From the NCBI GenBank assembly GCA_964523885.1, contig CAZFYX010000072.1:79103-143102 (forward strand): a stretch of DNA of 64,000 nt. Reading direction: 5' to 3'. A program made the translations under genes and the position numbers. A model generated the notes under the pieces. It had not been told where the DNA came from. It saw only the letters and a program-made list of their open reading frames with translations, and ran no database searches. Positions 53,729-63,625 of this stretch are shown here, piece after piece. Source of the DNA: SHXO01 sp964523885. GTDB taxonomy: Bacteria > Pseudomonadota > Gammaproteobacteria > Burkholderiales > SHXO01. Every line of letters starts with the position of its first letter. The stretch's first letter is position 1.

Positions 53729-55477
53729 TCAGCGGAAGCGCTGGGTGAGGTCGATCGAGCGCGCGACCTCGGCGATGCTGGTGCTGCCGTCGAGGATGCG
53801 GTCGATCCCTTCCTCGACCAGCGGCTTGAAGCCCTTCTCCAGCGCCGCGGTGCGCAGCTCGCGCGCGGTGGCGCGGCGCGCCACGAGCTCGTCGAGATCG
53901 CTGTCCATGCGCAGGATCTCCATGACGCTGGCGCGCCCCCGGTAGCCGCGGAAGTTGCACTGCTTGCAGCCGACCGGGCGGTAGAGCTTGGACACGCTGT
54001 CGGGTTCCAGGCCGAGGATCTGGCGCTCCTCCTTGCTCGGCGCGTAGGCTTCTCGGCAGTGGGTGCACAGCAGCCGCACCAGGCGCTGCGCGATGATGCC
54101 GATCACGTTGCCCGCGATGATGTCGGGCAGGATGCCGATGTCGAACAGGCGCGGGAACGCCCCCAGCGCCGAGTTGGTATGCAGCGTGGTGAACACCTGG
54201 TGACCGGTCATCGCGGCCCGGAACGCCATCTCGGCGGTCTCCTTGTCGCGCACCTCGCCCACCAGGATGATGTCCGGGTCCTGCCGCATCATCGAGCGGA
54301 TGCCGTTGACGAAGTCCATCTTGGCCGCTTCGTTCACGGAGGTCTGGCGCATCAGCGCGACCGGATACTCCACCGGATCCTCGAGGGTCATGATGTTGAC
54401 CGACTCGACGTTGAGCTGCGCCAGCAGCGAGTACAGGGTGGTGGTCTTGCCGCTGCCGGTGGGGCCGGTGATCACCAGGATGCCCTCGGGCCGCGCCAGA
54501 ATCAGCGAGAGCATGTTCATCACGTGCTTGGGCAGCTTCATCTGCTCCAGGCTGATGATCGACTTCTCGCGGTCCAGGATCCGCAGCACGATGTTCTCGC
54601 CGTGGATGGTGGGCTGGGTCGCGACCCGGAAGTCCACCGGCCGCCCGTTGAGGTTGAGCGAGATGCGCCCGTCCTGCGGGGCGCGGGTCTCGGCGATGTT
54701 CATGCCGCTGATCACCTTCAGGCGTACCGCGATGCCGGGCCAGTAGTTCTTGTGCAGGCTGCGCACCTGTTCGAGCACCCCGTCGATCCGGTAGCGCACG
54801 CGCAGGAAGGCGAACTCGGGCTCGAAGTGGATGTCGGAGGCCCCGCGCTTGACCGCATCCACCAGCAGCGCGCCGACCAGCCGCACGATCGGCTGCTGGT
54901 ATTCGTCGGCGCCGCCCTGCAGGCTCTGGTAGTCGATCTCGCCGGTCTCGATCTCGCGCAGGATGCCGTCGACCGACAGCTCGTGACCGTAGAACTGGTC
55001 GATGTGGTCCTCGAGCTGCGCCTCGCCGGCGAGCACGGTCTTGACCTTGACCTGCTGCCCGATGGTGGCACGCAGCTGGTCGATCGCCACCACGTTGAAG
55101 ACCTCGGTGACGGCGATGGTCAGGATCTGCGTGTTGAGGTCGAAGGCGATCGGCAGCACCCGGTTGCGGCGGGCGAAGTCCTGCGGCACCAGCTTCACCG
55201 CGTCGGCATGGACCACGACCTGGGACAGGTCGATCGCCTCCTGGCCGATGGTCCGCGCCATGATGTCGCGGATCACCGCCTCGGTCACGAAGCCCAGGCG
55301 CACCAGCAGGCGCCCGAGCGGGGCCTGCTGGTTCTTCTGTTCGGTGAGCGCGATGCGCAGCTGGTCGGGCGTGATCAGCCCCTGCTGCACCAGCAGCTCG
55401 CCCAGGCGCAGCTTCTTGCGCTGCTCGGCCAGGGGCGCGGGGTTACTGGCTGCCAACGCGCGCGGCGAGCTGCCCAA
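53729..55477 (-). CDS. mshE: Pilus assembly ATPase, MshE/GspE/PilB family, with tandem MshEN motifs
   Basis: A 582-residue ATPase. Two N-terminal MshEN-type motifs (RLGELLVQQGLITPDQLRIA from residue 24 and PLGRLLVRLGFVTEAVIRDI from 53) match the cyclic di-GMP-binding pattern. The core follows, with Walker A ITGPTGSGKTTTLYS, Asp and Walker boxes, and a zinc tetracysteine (CTHC and CKQC). It powers pilin extrusion. The start is a TTG at 55477 with GGAGG six bases upstream, inside the end of the TPR gene (35-bp overlap). No PilT-type retraction ATPase is present in the window. Confidence 0.93.
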   Translation of the reverse strand: MGSSPRALAASNPAPLAEQRKKLRLGELLVQQGLITPDQLRIALTEQKNQQAPLGRLLVRLGFVTEAVIRDIMARTIGQEAIDLSQVVVHADAVKLVPQDFARRNRVLPIAFDLNTQILTIAVTEVFNVVAIDQLRATIGQQVKVKTVLAGEAQLEDHIDQFYGHELSVDGILREIETGEIDYQSLQGGADEYQQPIVRLVGALLVDAVKRGASDIHFEPEFAFLRVRYRIDGVLEQVRSLHKNYWPGIAVRLKVISGMNIAETRAPQDGRISLNLNGRPVDFRVATQPTIHGENIVLRILDREKSIISLEQMKLPKHVMNMLSLILARPEGILVITGPTGSGKTTTLYSLLAQLNVESVNIMTLEDPVEYPVALMRQTSVNEAAKMDFVNGIRSMMRQDPDIILVGEVRDKETAEMAFRAAMTGHQVFTTLHTNSALGAFPRLFDIGILPDIIAGNVIGIIAQRLVRLLCTHCREAYAPSKEERQILGLEPDSVSKLYRPVGCKQCNFRGYRGRASVMEILRMDSDLDELVARRATARELRTAALEKGFKPLVEEGIDRILDGSTSIAEVARSIDLTQRFR

Positions 55478-56954
55478 TGCGATCCTCCACCCGGGAGCGG
55501 TCGAACTCGGCGCGGCCGCGCAGGTTGCTCAGCTCGAGTGCCTTCCGGTAGTAGTTCAGTGCGATCTTGCTCTGGCCCAGGTGCTCGAGGCCGACCGCGA
55601 GGTTGTAGGCGTAGTCGGGGTTGTCCGGCTGCAGCTGGTAGGCCTGGAAATACGCCTGCTGCGCCTGCGGCCAAAGGGCCTGGCGCGCATACAGGTTGCC
55701 GAGCGCGAAGTACACGAAGCCCGAGGGCTCGCGCGCGAGCAGTTGCTTCAGGCGAGATTCGGAAAGTTGCGGATCGGCCTGGCCCACGGCAGCGATCATC
55801 CCGGCCTGCGCGGCGGTATTGCGTGGGTCCAGCTCCAGGGCCCGGCCATACAGCCGGGCCGCCTGCTCGGCATTGCCGCGGATGGTGGCGAGTGCGCCCA
55901 GGCCGAGCAGCGCGTCCAGGTTGGCAGGGTCGGCGCTCGCGACCTCGTCATAGAGCGACTGTGCCTGCGCGTAGCGGCCGGCCTGAAGCGCTTCCCAGGC
56001 GCTCTGGAGGGTGGCGTTGTGGGGCGCGCTGCGGCTCTCTGGCGTGCGCACCGCGACGGAGTCATCGAGGGTCACGTTCTCGACTTCCATCTGCGGCTTG
56101 CGCACCGAGCGCCGCTGTGGGGGCTTCGCCGGCGCGGTCTCCTCGAGTTCGTCGTCGCCGCCATCTACCATTGCCGCGCTCGGCACCGGCTTGCGCGCGG
56201 AGGCGCGTCCGGCCGGCTTCGCCGGAGCGGCAGGGTCCTGCGCGGCGACCTTGCCTGCGGCTGGCACGGCTGCAGCGGGCTCTGCGCTGGACTGTGCAGG
56301 TGTCGCCGCCGCCGTGGCGGCGGGCGCTGCAGGTGCGCCGGGCAATCCGGGCGGCTGCGGCACGGCTGCCACGGGCTGAGGCGGGCTGAGCGGGCGTGCG
56401 GGGGGCGGCGGCGGTGCCTTCGCCTGCAGTGCAGGCTGGCGAAGGAAGTCGCCCCGGAGAATGCCGGGGTGGAAGATCTGCAGGTAGACGTAGCCGCCGT
56501 AGAACACGCCAAAGATGCCGCCAGCGATCGCGAAGGCGTGCACCGGGCGGTCGCGCACCCAGTCGATGACACCGGATTGCCGGTTCTCGCTTGCACGCAG
56601 GATGGTCGCTGCCTGCGCACGACCCGGGCTGTCATCGCGCGCACCGGCGCTCGCCGCCGTGGTTGACCGGGCCGGCGGGATGTCCTCTTCGACTGCAACG
56701 ACCGAGAGGTCTGCGCGCGGCTCCTCCGCCGGCACGTCGGGGCCGAACAGATCCTCCTCGTCGGCGATGGTCAGCTCCTCGAGCTCCGGCTCGGGCGGAA
56801 TCTCCGACCGGGGCGGCGCAGCCAGGGACAACTCCGGCGCGTCGGGCGGCGCGCTCGCCGCACCGGGCGCGAGCGGGTCGTGCTCGTCGCCCGCAGGCCC
56901 CTGCCCCTCGCGGTTCCTGGCCGCCTTCTGGAGCGCTTGCAACAGCAGGCTCAT
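55443..56954 (-). CDS. MshN-like TPR membrane protein
   Basis: A 503-residue protein. It starts MSLLLQALQKAARNREGQ, like many MshN/GspB-type proteins. An acidic cytoplasmic segment, one membrane helix (VHAFAIAGGIFGVFYGGYVYL), a long Pro/Ala linker and four to five TPR units (LDALLGLGALATIRGNAEQAARLYGRAL, GFVYFALGNLYARQ, NPDYAYNLAVGLEHLGQS) follow. It probably assists secretin or pilus assembly in the periplasm. It overlaps mshL by 4 nt. Confidence 0.8.
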   Translation of the reverse strand: MSLLLQALQKAARNREGQGPAGDEHDPLAPGAASAPPDAPELSLAAPPRSEIPPEPELEELTIADEEDLFGPDVPAEEPRADLSVVAVEEDIPPARSTTAASAGARDDSPGRAQAATILRASENRQSGVIDWVRDRPVHAFAIAGGIFGVFYGGYVYLQIFHPGILRGDFLRQPALQAKAPPPPPARPLSPPQPVAAVPQPPGLPGAPAAPAATAAATPAQSSAEPAAAVPAAGKVAAQDPAAPAKPAGRASARKPVPSAAMVDGGDDELEETAPAKPPQRRSVRKPQMEVENVTLDDSVAVRTPESRSAPHNATLQSAWEALQAGRYAQAQSLYDEVASADPANLDALLGLGALATIRGNAEQAARLYGRALELDPRNTAAQAGMIAAVGQADPQLSESRLKQLLAREPSGFVYFALGNLYARQALWPQAQQAYFQAYQLQPDNPDYAYNLAVGLEHLGQSKIALNYYRKALELSNLRGRAEFDRSRVEDRIGQLAARVGSQ

Positions 56955-58768
56955 GGGTTCTTGCCGGTCTTGTCGATGTCCGGCAGCAGCTTGCGCAGGT
57001 GCTTGAGCTCGTCGCTGTCCAGCGAGGGGTTGGTGACCATCGTGGGACGGATGAAGATCACCAGCTCGGACTTCTGCACCTGCTCGTCGCGGTAGGCGAA
57101 CGCGTCACCCACGACGGGCAGGCTGCCGGCAAACGGAACCTGATTGCGGTCGCGGCGGGTGTTGTCTTGGATCAGGCCGCCAAGCACTGCGGTCTGGCCG
57201 CTGATGAGCTGCAGTACGGACTCCATCTCGCGTACCACGATCTCGGGAATCAGGTTCTCGATCGGATCCTTCAGCGTATTGCCCGCAGCGTCCTTGTTCA
57301 GCAGCGGATTGGGATCCTTGACGAACCGCGCGACCTTGCTGATGGTTGGCCGAACTGTCAGGGTCACCGCGCCGTGCTCGCTGATCTGAGGAGTCAGGCT
57401 CAACACGACACCGACCGCCACCGTGTTCGGGGTGGTGGTCACCTGCAGCACGGTGCTGCTCTGTGCTTGCGAGGTGGTCTGCTGGATGGTGAAGTAGACG
57501 ACGTTGTCCACCACCTTGAGCAGGGCGGTCTGGTTGTTCAGCGCCATGATCTTGGGGCTGGACAGCACCCGGGTCTTGCCGAACTGCTCGAGCATCTTCA
57601 ACGTGCCGAACAGATCGCTGCCGGCGGAGTAGCCGACGATCACGTTGGGCGCCGTGCCGAGCGCGCCGGCGGTGAGGTTCTGCTCGAAGCTGAACCCGGT
57701 GGTGCCGCTGGCGAGCTTGCTCCAGTCCACGCCGGCCTGGTAGGTGTTCGAGAGCTGGACCTCGGCGATGGTGCACTCGATCAGGACTTGGCGCGTCGAG
57801 TTCGACGACACCATGTCGAGATATTGCTGGACCAGACCATGTTGCCGCTCGGTCGCCATCACACTCAGCGTACCGGCAACGGGGTTGACGATGATGTCCT
57901 GCTTGAGATCCGTATTGACGGTGGAATCGGCGCCGAAGGCTTTGTCGAACAGCTCCTTTGCGCCCTGGCCAGCTCGTGCGACCGCCTCCGCCTGGGCGAG
58001 CTTCTCCTCGCGCGCCTTGCGGGCGGCCTCTGCGCGGGCCTGCTTCTGGTCCGCGCTCTGGGCAAGGTTTCGGCTCGAGGCGAGGATGCTCTCGACGTTC
58101 TTCTGCAGCACCTGCCAGAACTCGTTCTTGGAAGTGCTCTTCACCGAGGTCTCGGATGTACCGCCGGAATCAGTGGTCCCGCCCGCCACCGTCCCGCCGC
58201 CAATCTGGCCACTGACCGAGATGCTGGACGTGGTGTTGCGGTCCAGGTTGACGTAGTTGACCTTGTACGTCTTCAGGAACGGCGTGTCGGGCGAGACGAT
58301 GATCGTGCGGCCCTCCACCCGATAGCGCATGTTCACCTGCTTGGAGATGCGCTCGAGGATGGCCGGCAGGGTCTCGTCGATGGCGTTCAGGCTCACCAGC
58401 CCCTGCAGGCCGGGGTGGATGTCGATGTTCTCCTTGGTGTCGCGGGCGAGCGCGAGCAGCAGCTCCTTGACCGGGACCTCGTGCACCACCACGCTGTAGG
58501 TGGTGGCCTTGGCCTTCGGCTGGGGCGGCGGGACGTAAGGTGTGCTGCTGACGGTCGGCAGAATGGTGGCCTTCTCCGCTGCAGGCACCACGGATTCTGC
58601 GCTCAGGTGCGATTCCGATGGCGGTACCGCCGGGCGATAGTTCATGCACCCGGCCAGCAGCAGGGGCAGCGCCCACGGCAGCATGTTCCAGTGCAGGCGC
58701 GCGCGCAAGGCTTCACTGCTGGCGACCGGTTGCCGCTGCTGCACAGGAATCGGGGACTTCACCGCCAA
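56951..58768 (-). CDS. mshL: Outer-membrane secretin lipoprotein, MshL family
   Basis: Encodes about 605 residues. A lipoprotein signal (WALPLLLAGC) is followed by the secretin N0/STN domain (SVVVHEVPVKELLLALARDT), a Ser/Gly-rich stretch, and an unusual Ala/Lys/Glu-rich helical insertion (about residues 236-275). The secretin core ends VPFAGSLPVVGDAFAYR and ELVIFIRPTMV. The TTG at 58768 is preferred because GGAG lies 7 nt upstream and AT-rich leader DNA precedes it. Alternatives are GTG 58762, ATG 58684 (close to the lipobox) and ATG 58843. Confidence 0.88.
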   Translation of the reverse strand: MAVKSPIPVQQRQPVASSEALRARLHWNMLPWALPLLLAGCMNYRPAVPPSESHLSAESVVPAAEKATILPTVSSTPYVPPPQPKAKATTYSVVVHEVPVKELLLALARDTKENIDIHPGLQGLVSLNAIDETLPAILERISKQVNMRYRVEGRTIIVSPDTPFLKTYKVNYVNLDRNTTSSISVSGQIGGGTVAGGTTDSGGTSETSVKSTSKNEFWQVLQKNVESILASSRNLAQSADQKQARAEAARKAREEKLAQAEAVARAGQGAKELFDKAFGADSTVNTDLKQDIIVNPVAGTLSVMATERQHGLVQQYLDMVSSNSTRQVLIECTIAEVQLSNTYQAGVDWSKLASGTTGFSFEQNLTAGALGTAPNVIVGYSAGSDLFGTLKMLEQFGKTRVLSSPKIMALNNQTALLKVVDNVVYFTIQQTTSQAQSSTVLQVTTTPNTVAVGVVLSLTPQISEHGAVTLTVRPTISKVARFVKDPNPLLNKDAAGNTLKDPIENLIPEIVVREMESVLQLISGQTAVLGGLIQDNTRRDRNQVPFAGSLPVVGDAFAYRDEQVQKSELVIFIRPTMVTNPSLDSDELKHLRKLLPDIDKTGKNP

Positions 58769-58803
58769 GCTGTCACTCCACTTTGTTCTGATCTGTTTAT
58801 CGT

Positions 58804-58820
58804 CCGGAGTCGCGCTCCGG
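58804..58820. terminator. Small hairpin in the mshM-mshL gap
   Basis: CCGGAG and CTCCGG form a 6-bp stem with a 5-base loop between the end of mshM and the AT-rich leader of mshL. There is no T-run; it may attenuate read-through or be chance. Confidence 0.2.
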
Positions 58821-58856
58821 GTCGCGGGACGTCGGCGCGGCATGCGCCGCGCGGCG

Positions 58857-60380
58857 TCAGGACGAGGGCTTCTCCAGCCCCAGTTCGCTGCGGATCCCCT
58901 GCACGGTACGGATGTACGGCCGGTTCGCCTTGAGCTCGGCAGGTAACCGGTCGAGTGATTCCACTGCCTCGGAGCGCGCGGCGAAGGCGCCGTACAGGAC
59001 GGTCATCGACGGCTCCCGGTTCGCCATGGTACGGTACACAAATATCCTATTCCGATCAATGTAATTGCTGAGGGTATTCAAATAATTTCTCAGCATTTCG
59101 GGATCGGTGGAACCGAGCAGCTGGATGCTGAAGATGCCGGCGTGTTCCTCCGCTAACCAGCGGTCGGTCGCAAGCAATCGCTGTTCCAGTAGATCGGATG
59201 GGGCGGCGGCCACCGGGCGCGCGGCGGCGGTTGCCGCTGGCATGCGGGTCGTTGCATCGATCGCGGCTGGAGCGGCGGCAAGCGGGCGCTCTGCGGTCGC
59301 TTCCTTCGGTGCGGGGAGCGGCGGTACTGCGGTGCCCGGGGGTGCCGGGATGGCCGCCTCCGACGTGGCGGCCGCGACCCCGGCCGGCAGCCCGCCAGGG
59401 ACCGCAGCGGGCGGTGGTGCTTTGGCCGCAGCCGGGGCGGGCAGCGGGGCCGCGCCGGGCGCCGGCGCCAGGATGCCGTGCAGCGCAGCGCCGGCAGCCA
59501 GCGCGACCAGGGCGAGCCCACCCGCGGTCAGCCAGCCAGGCCGCTGCAGCCAGCCCGAGCGGGGCTTCGCATCGCTGAACGCACTGTCCTGCACTGCGGC
59601 CTGCACGTGCTTCAGCGTGACGTTGTGGGTGTTCTCCGCGAAGGCGGCGAGCAGCGCCTTGTCGGCCACGATGTTGACCCGGCGCGTGAGCCCGCCGGTG
59701 GCTTGGGCGATGTAGCGGATGAGCCTGGGCGGGAACAGGTCGGGTCCGTGGTAGCCGGCCGCCCGCAGCCGGAAGACCAGGTAATCGCGCACCTCGTCCT
59801 GGCTCAGCGGCGAGAGCGCGAAGCTGTGGGTGATGCGCTCGCGCAGCTGGCGGATCTCGGCCTTGCGCAGGTTGGCGTCGAGCTCCGGCTGCCCGAACAG
59901 GACGATCTGCAGCAGCTTGTGCTGCCGCGTCTCCAGGTTGGACAGCAGCCGGATCTCCTCCAGGGTGGCGATCGGCATGCCCTGGGACTCCTCGACGAAC
60001 ACCACCACCTGGCGGCCCTCCGCGTGGCGGGCCAACAGGTACTCGTTGAGCGCGTGCATCACTTCGAGCCGGCTGGCGTTGCGCTCGATCGGCAGCTGCA
60101 ACTCGAAGCCGATGGCATGCAGGATCTCGTCGGGCGAGACGCTCGGGTTGGCGAGGTACACGGTCTCCACGCTGGCCGGCAGGCGCGATTGCAGCACCCG
60201 GCACAGCATGGTCTTGCCGCTGCCCACCTCTCCCGTCACCTTGACGATGCCTTCGCCCTGGGTGATGGCGTAGATGAGCGCCTCCAGCACCGCCCCGCGG
60301 TTGCCGCCTTCGAAGAAGAAGTCGGTGTCGGGGGTGATCCGGAAGGGCGGCTGCTTGAGCCCGAAGAACGCGTAGTACAT
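58857..60380 (-). CDS. mshM: MshM/ExeA-type AAA ATPase fused to a SPOR domain
   Basis: A 507-residue protein. It begins MYYAFFGLKQPPFRITPDTD, the hallmark of GspA/ExeA/MshM ATPases, with Walker A VTGEVGSGKTMLCRV and Walker B VVVFVEESQ. After a membrane helix (LTAGGLALVALAAGAALHGIL) and a long Ala/Pro linker, the last 90 residues (IFSIQLLGSTDPEMLRNYL, FVYRTMANREPSMTVLYGAF) look like a peptidoglycan-binding SPOR domain. Likely role: opening or marking peptidoglycan for secretin placement. It lies 11 bp after the response regulator gene. Confidence 0.87.
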   Translation of the reverse strand: MYYAFFGLKQPPFRITPDTDFFFEGGNRGAVLEALIYAITQGEGIVKVTGEVGSGKTMLCRVLQSRLPASVETVYLANPSVSPDEILHAIGFELQLPIERNASRLEVMHALNEYLLARHAEGRQVVVFVEESQGMPIATLEEIRLLSNLETRQHKLLQIVLFGQPELDANLRKAEIRQLRERITHSFALSPLSQDEVRDYLVFRLRAAGYHGPDLFPPRLIRYIAQATGGLTRRVNIVADKALLAAFAENTHNVTLKHVQAAVQDSAFSDAKPRSGWLQRPGWLTAGGLALVALAAGAALHGILAPAPGAAPLPAPAAAKAPPPAAVPGGLPAGVAAATSEAAIPAPPGTAVPPLPAPKEATAERPLAAAPAAIDATTRMPAATAAARPVAAAPSDLLEQRLLATDRWLAEEHAGIFSIQLLGSTDPEMLRNYLNTLSNYIDRNRIFVYRTMANREPSMTVLYGAFAARSEAVESLDRLPAELKANRPYIRTVQGIRSELGLEKPSS

Positions 60381-60391
60381 ATGGACTCCCC

Positions 60392-61921
<1,530 letters not shown>

Positions 61922-61937
61922 GGCGAGTCCGTGCCCG

Positions 61938-62678
61938 TCAGCCGGGGGCCGCCTCGATGCACGCCAGGAACCCGGCTTCGAGCGTCGGCGTGCCGTACCT
62001 GGCCTGCAGTTCGGCCGGGCTTCCGGCGAAGCACAGGCGCCCCCGATGGATCACTGCCATCCGGTCGCAGATCTCCTGCACGTCGGCGAGCGCGTGCGAG
62101 GTCAGGAAGATGGTGTGTCCGGCCTGGCGCAGCGCGGTGAGGCGGCGCTTGACCAGCGCGCGGGCCTTCGGGTCCAGTCCGCTGGTGGGTTCGTCGAGCA
62201 CGAACAGGTCCTTGGCGCTCAGCATGCAGGCGGCCAGGCCCAGCTTCTGGCTCATGCCCTTGGAGAACGAGCGCACCGGCTTTTCCAGCGCGGCGCGGTC
62301 CAGGTCCAGCGCATCCAGCATCTCTCCGGCGGCGGATTCTCGGTACTCAACGCCGTGCAGCGTCAGCATGTAGCGCAGGAAATCGCGGCCACGCAGGTAG
62401 TAGGGCGGGATGAAGCGCTCGGGGAGGTAGGCCAGGCGCGAGCGCGCACCCGCCTGCCGGTGCCCGGTCCCGAAGATCCGGATCGAGCCGCCGTCCATGG
62501 CGATGAAGTCGAGCAGGCACTTGATCAGGGTGGTCTTGCCCGCGCCGTTGAGGCCGACCAGCCCGAACGACTGTCCGGCGTCCACCTGCAGCCCGAACCC
62601 TGCGAGCGCCTGGGCGGTGCCATAGCGCTTGGACACCGATTCGAAGGCGAGGGCGGCGGGGTGGGGGGAAGGGTCCAT
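61938..62678 (-). CDS. ABC transporter ATP-binding protein
   Basis: A 246-residue ATPase with Walker A LVGLNGAGKTTLIK, signature RSFSKGMSQKLGLA, Walker B DLFVLDEPTSGLDP and H-loop LTSHAL. It belongs to the family that pairs with ABC-2 permeases. It heads the - strand pilus locus, 16 bp upstream of the response regulator. The ABC-2 permease at 44969-45736 at the other end is the only candidate partner in the window. The ATG at 62678 is preferred over 62708 because it precedes the conserved fold more closely. Confidence 0.88.
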   Translation of the reverse strand: MDPSPHPAALAFESVSKRYGTAQALAGFGLQVDAGQSFGLVGLNGAGKTTLIKCLLDFIAMDGGSIRIFGTGHRQAGARSRLAYLPERFIPPYYLRGRDFLRYMLTLHGVEYRESAAGEMLDALDLDRAALEKPVRSFSKGMSQKLGLAACMLSAKDLFVLDEPTSGLDPKARALVKRRLTALRQAGHTIFLTSHALADVQEICDRMAVIHRGRLCFAGSPAELQARYGTPTLEAGFLACIEAAPG

Positions 62679-62778
62679 GGCCGTTGCGGGTGGGCGCTGC
62701 GCGCGCAACAGTGCCGCGAAACGCCGCCTCGCGCAAGCCCGGAAGTGAAAGCCGCTAGCCGCTGTGGCGCCCCTGATC

Positions 62779-62784
62779 TAGAAT
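62779..62784 (+). promoter_or_regulatory. Candidate -10 element upstream of mlaF
   Basis: TAGAAT lies 17 bp before the ATG of mlaF in the 122-bp divergent spacer. No good -35 hexamer is seen at 16-18 bp spacing, so only the -10 is proposed. No other gene fits in this spacer. Confidence 0.35.
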
Positions 62785-62800
62785 ACGCGCGGTTTTTCGG

Positions 62801-63625
62801 ATGCGAGGAGCCGTGCCCGGGGACAATCTGGTCGAGATCGAAGACGTCGAGTTCCGCTACGACGTGCGTGCCGTGCTCAAGGGGATCAACATGCGCTTCC
62901 CCCGTGGGCGGGTGATCTCGATCATGGGCCTGTCCGGCTGCGGGAAGACCACCACCCTGCGCCTGATCGGGGGGCAACTCAGGCCCACCAGCGGCGCAGT
63001 GCGGGTCGCGGGGCGGCCGGTGCACGCACTGTCGCAGGCGCAGCTCTACCAGATGCGCCGGCGCATGGGCATGCTGTTCCAGTTCGGCGCCCTGTTCACC
63101 GACATGTCGGTGTTCGACAACGTCGCGTTCCAGCTGCGCGAGCACACCGCGCTGCCCGAGCGCATCGTGCGCGACCTGGTGATGATGAAGCTCAATGCCG
63201 TCGGGCTGCGCGGCGCGCACGACCTGATGCCCTCGGAGCTTTCCGGTGGCATGGCGCGGCGCGTGGCGCTGGCGCGGGCCATCGCGCTGGACCCGATGCT
63301 GATGCTGTACGACGAGCCGTTCGCGGGCCTGGACCCGATCTCGCTGGGCGTGATCGGCAACCTGATCCGGCGCCTCAACGACGCACTGGGCGCCACCTCG
63401 ATCGTGGTCACGCACGACGTGCAGGAGTCACTGAAGATAGTGGATTACGTGTACTTCATGTCCGAGGGCCGGGTGGTCGCCGAAGGCACCCCCGAGCAGA
63501 TCCGTGACTCCAGCGAGGACTACGTGCGCCAGTTCGTGCATGGCCAGATGGACGGCCCGGTGCCGTTCCAGTATCCCGGCAGCCCCTATCCGCAGGACCT
63601 TCGCCTGGAGCGGCAGGTTGGATAA
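62801..63625 (+). CDS. mlaF: Phospholipid ABC transporter ATP-binding protein MlaF
   Basis: A 274-residue ATPase of the Mla system, which maintains outer-membrane lipid asymmetry. Walker A is MGLSGCGKTTTLR, the signature SELSGGMARRVALARA, Walker B LMLYDEPFAGLDP; the MGMLFQFGALFTDMSVFDNV Q-loop region is typical of MlaF. The ATG at 62801 lacks a ribosome site; a GTG at 62813 follows GAGGAG by only 2 nt, so the start is uncertain by four codons. The next gene, mlaE, overlaps it. Confidence 0.94.
   Translation: MRGAVPGDNLVEIEDVEFRYDVRAVLKGINMRFPRGRVISIMGLSGCGKTTTLRLIGGQLRPTSGAVRVAGRPVHALSQAQLYQMRRRMGMLFQFGALFTDMSVFDNVAFQLREHTALPERIVRDLVMMKLNAVGLRGAHDLMPSELSGGMARRVALARAIALDPMLMLYDEPFAGLDPISLGVIGNLIRRLNDALGATSIVVTHDVQESLKIVDYVYFMSEGRVVAEGTPEQIRDSSEDYVRQFVHGQMDGPVPFQYPGSPYPQDLRLERQVG

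Noticed and set aside
62651..62740. Sigma-54 promoter upstream of the ABC ATPase gene
   Set aside because: CGGCAC-like bases occur on the - strand, but the GG-N10-GC spacing fails.
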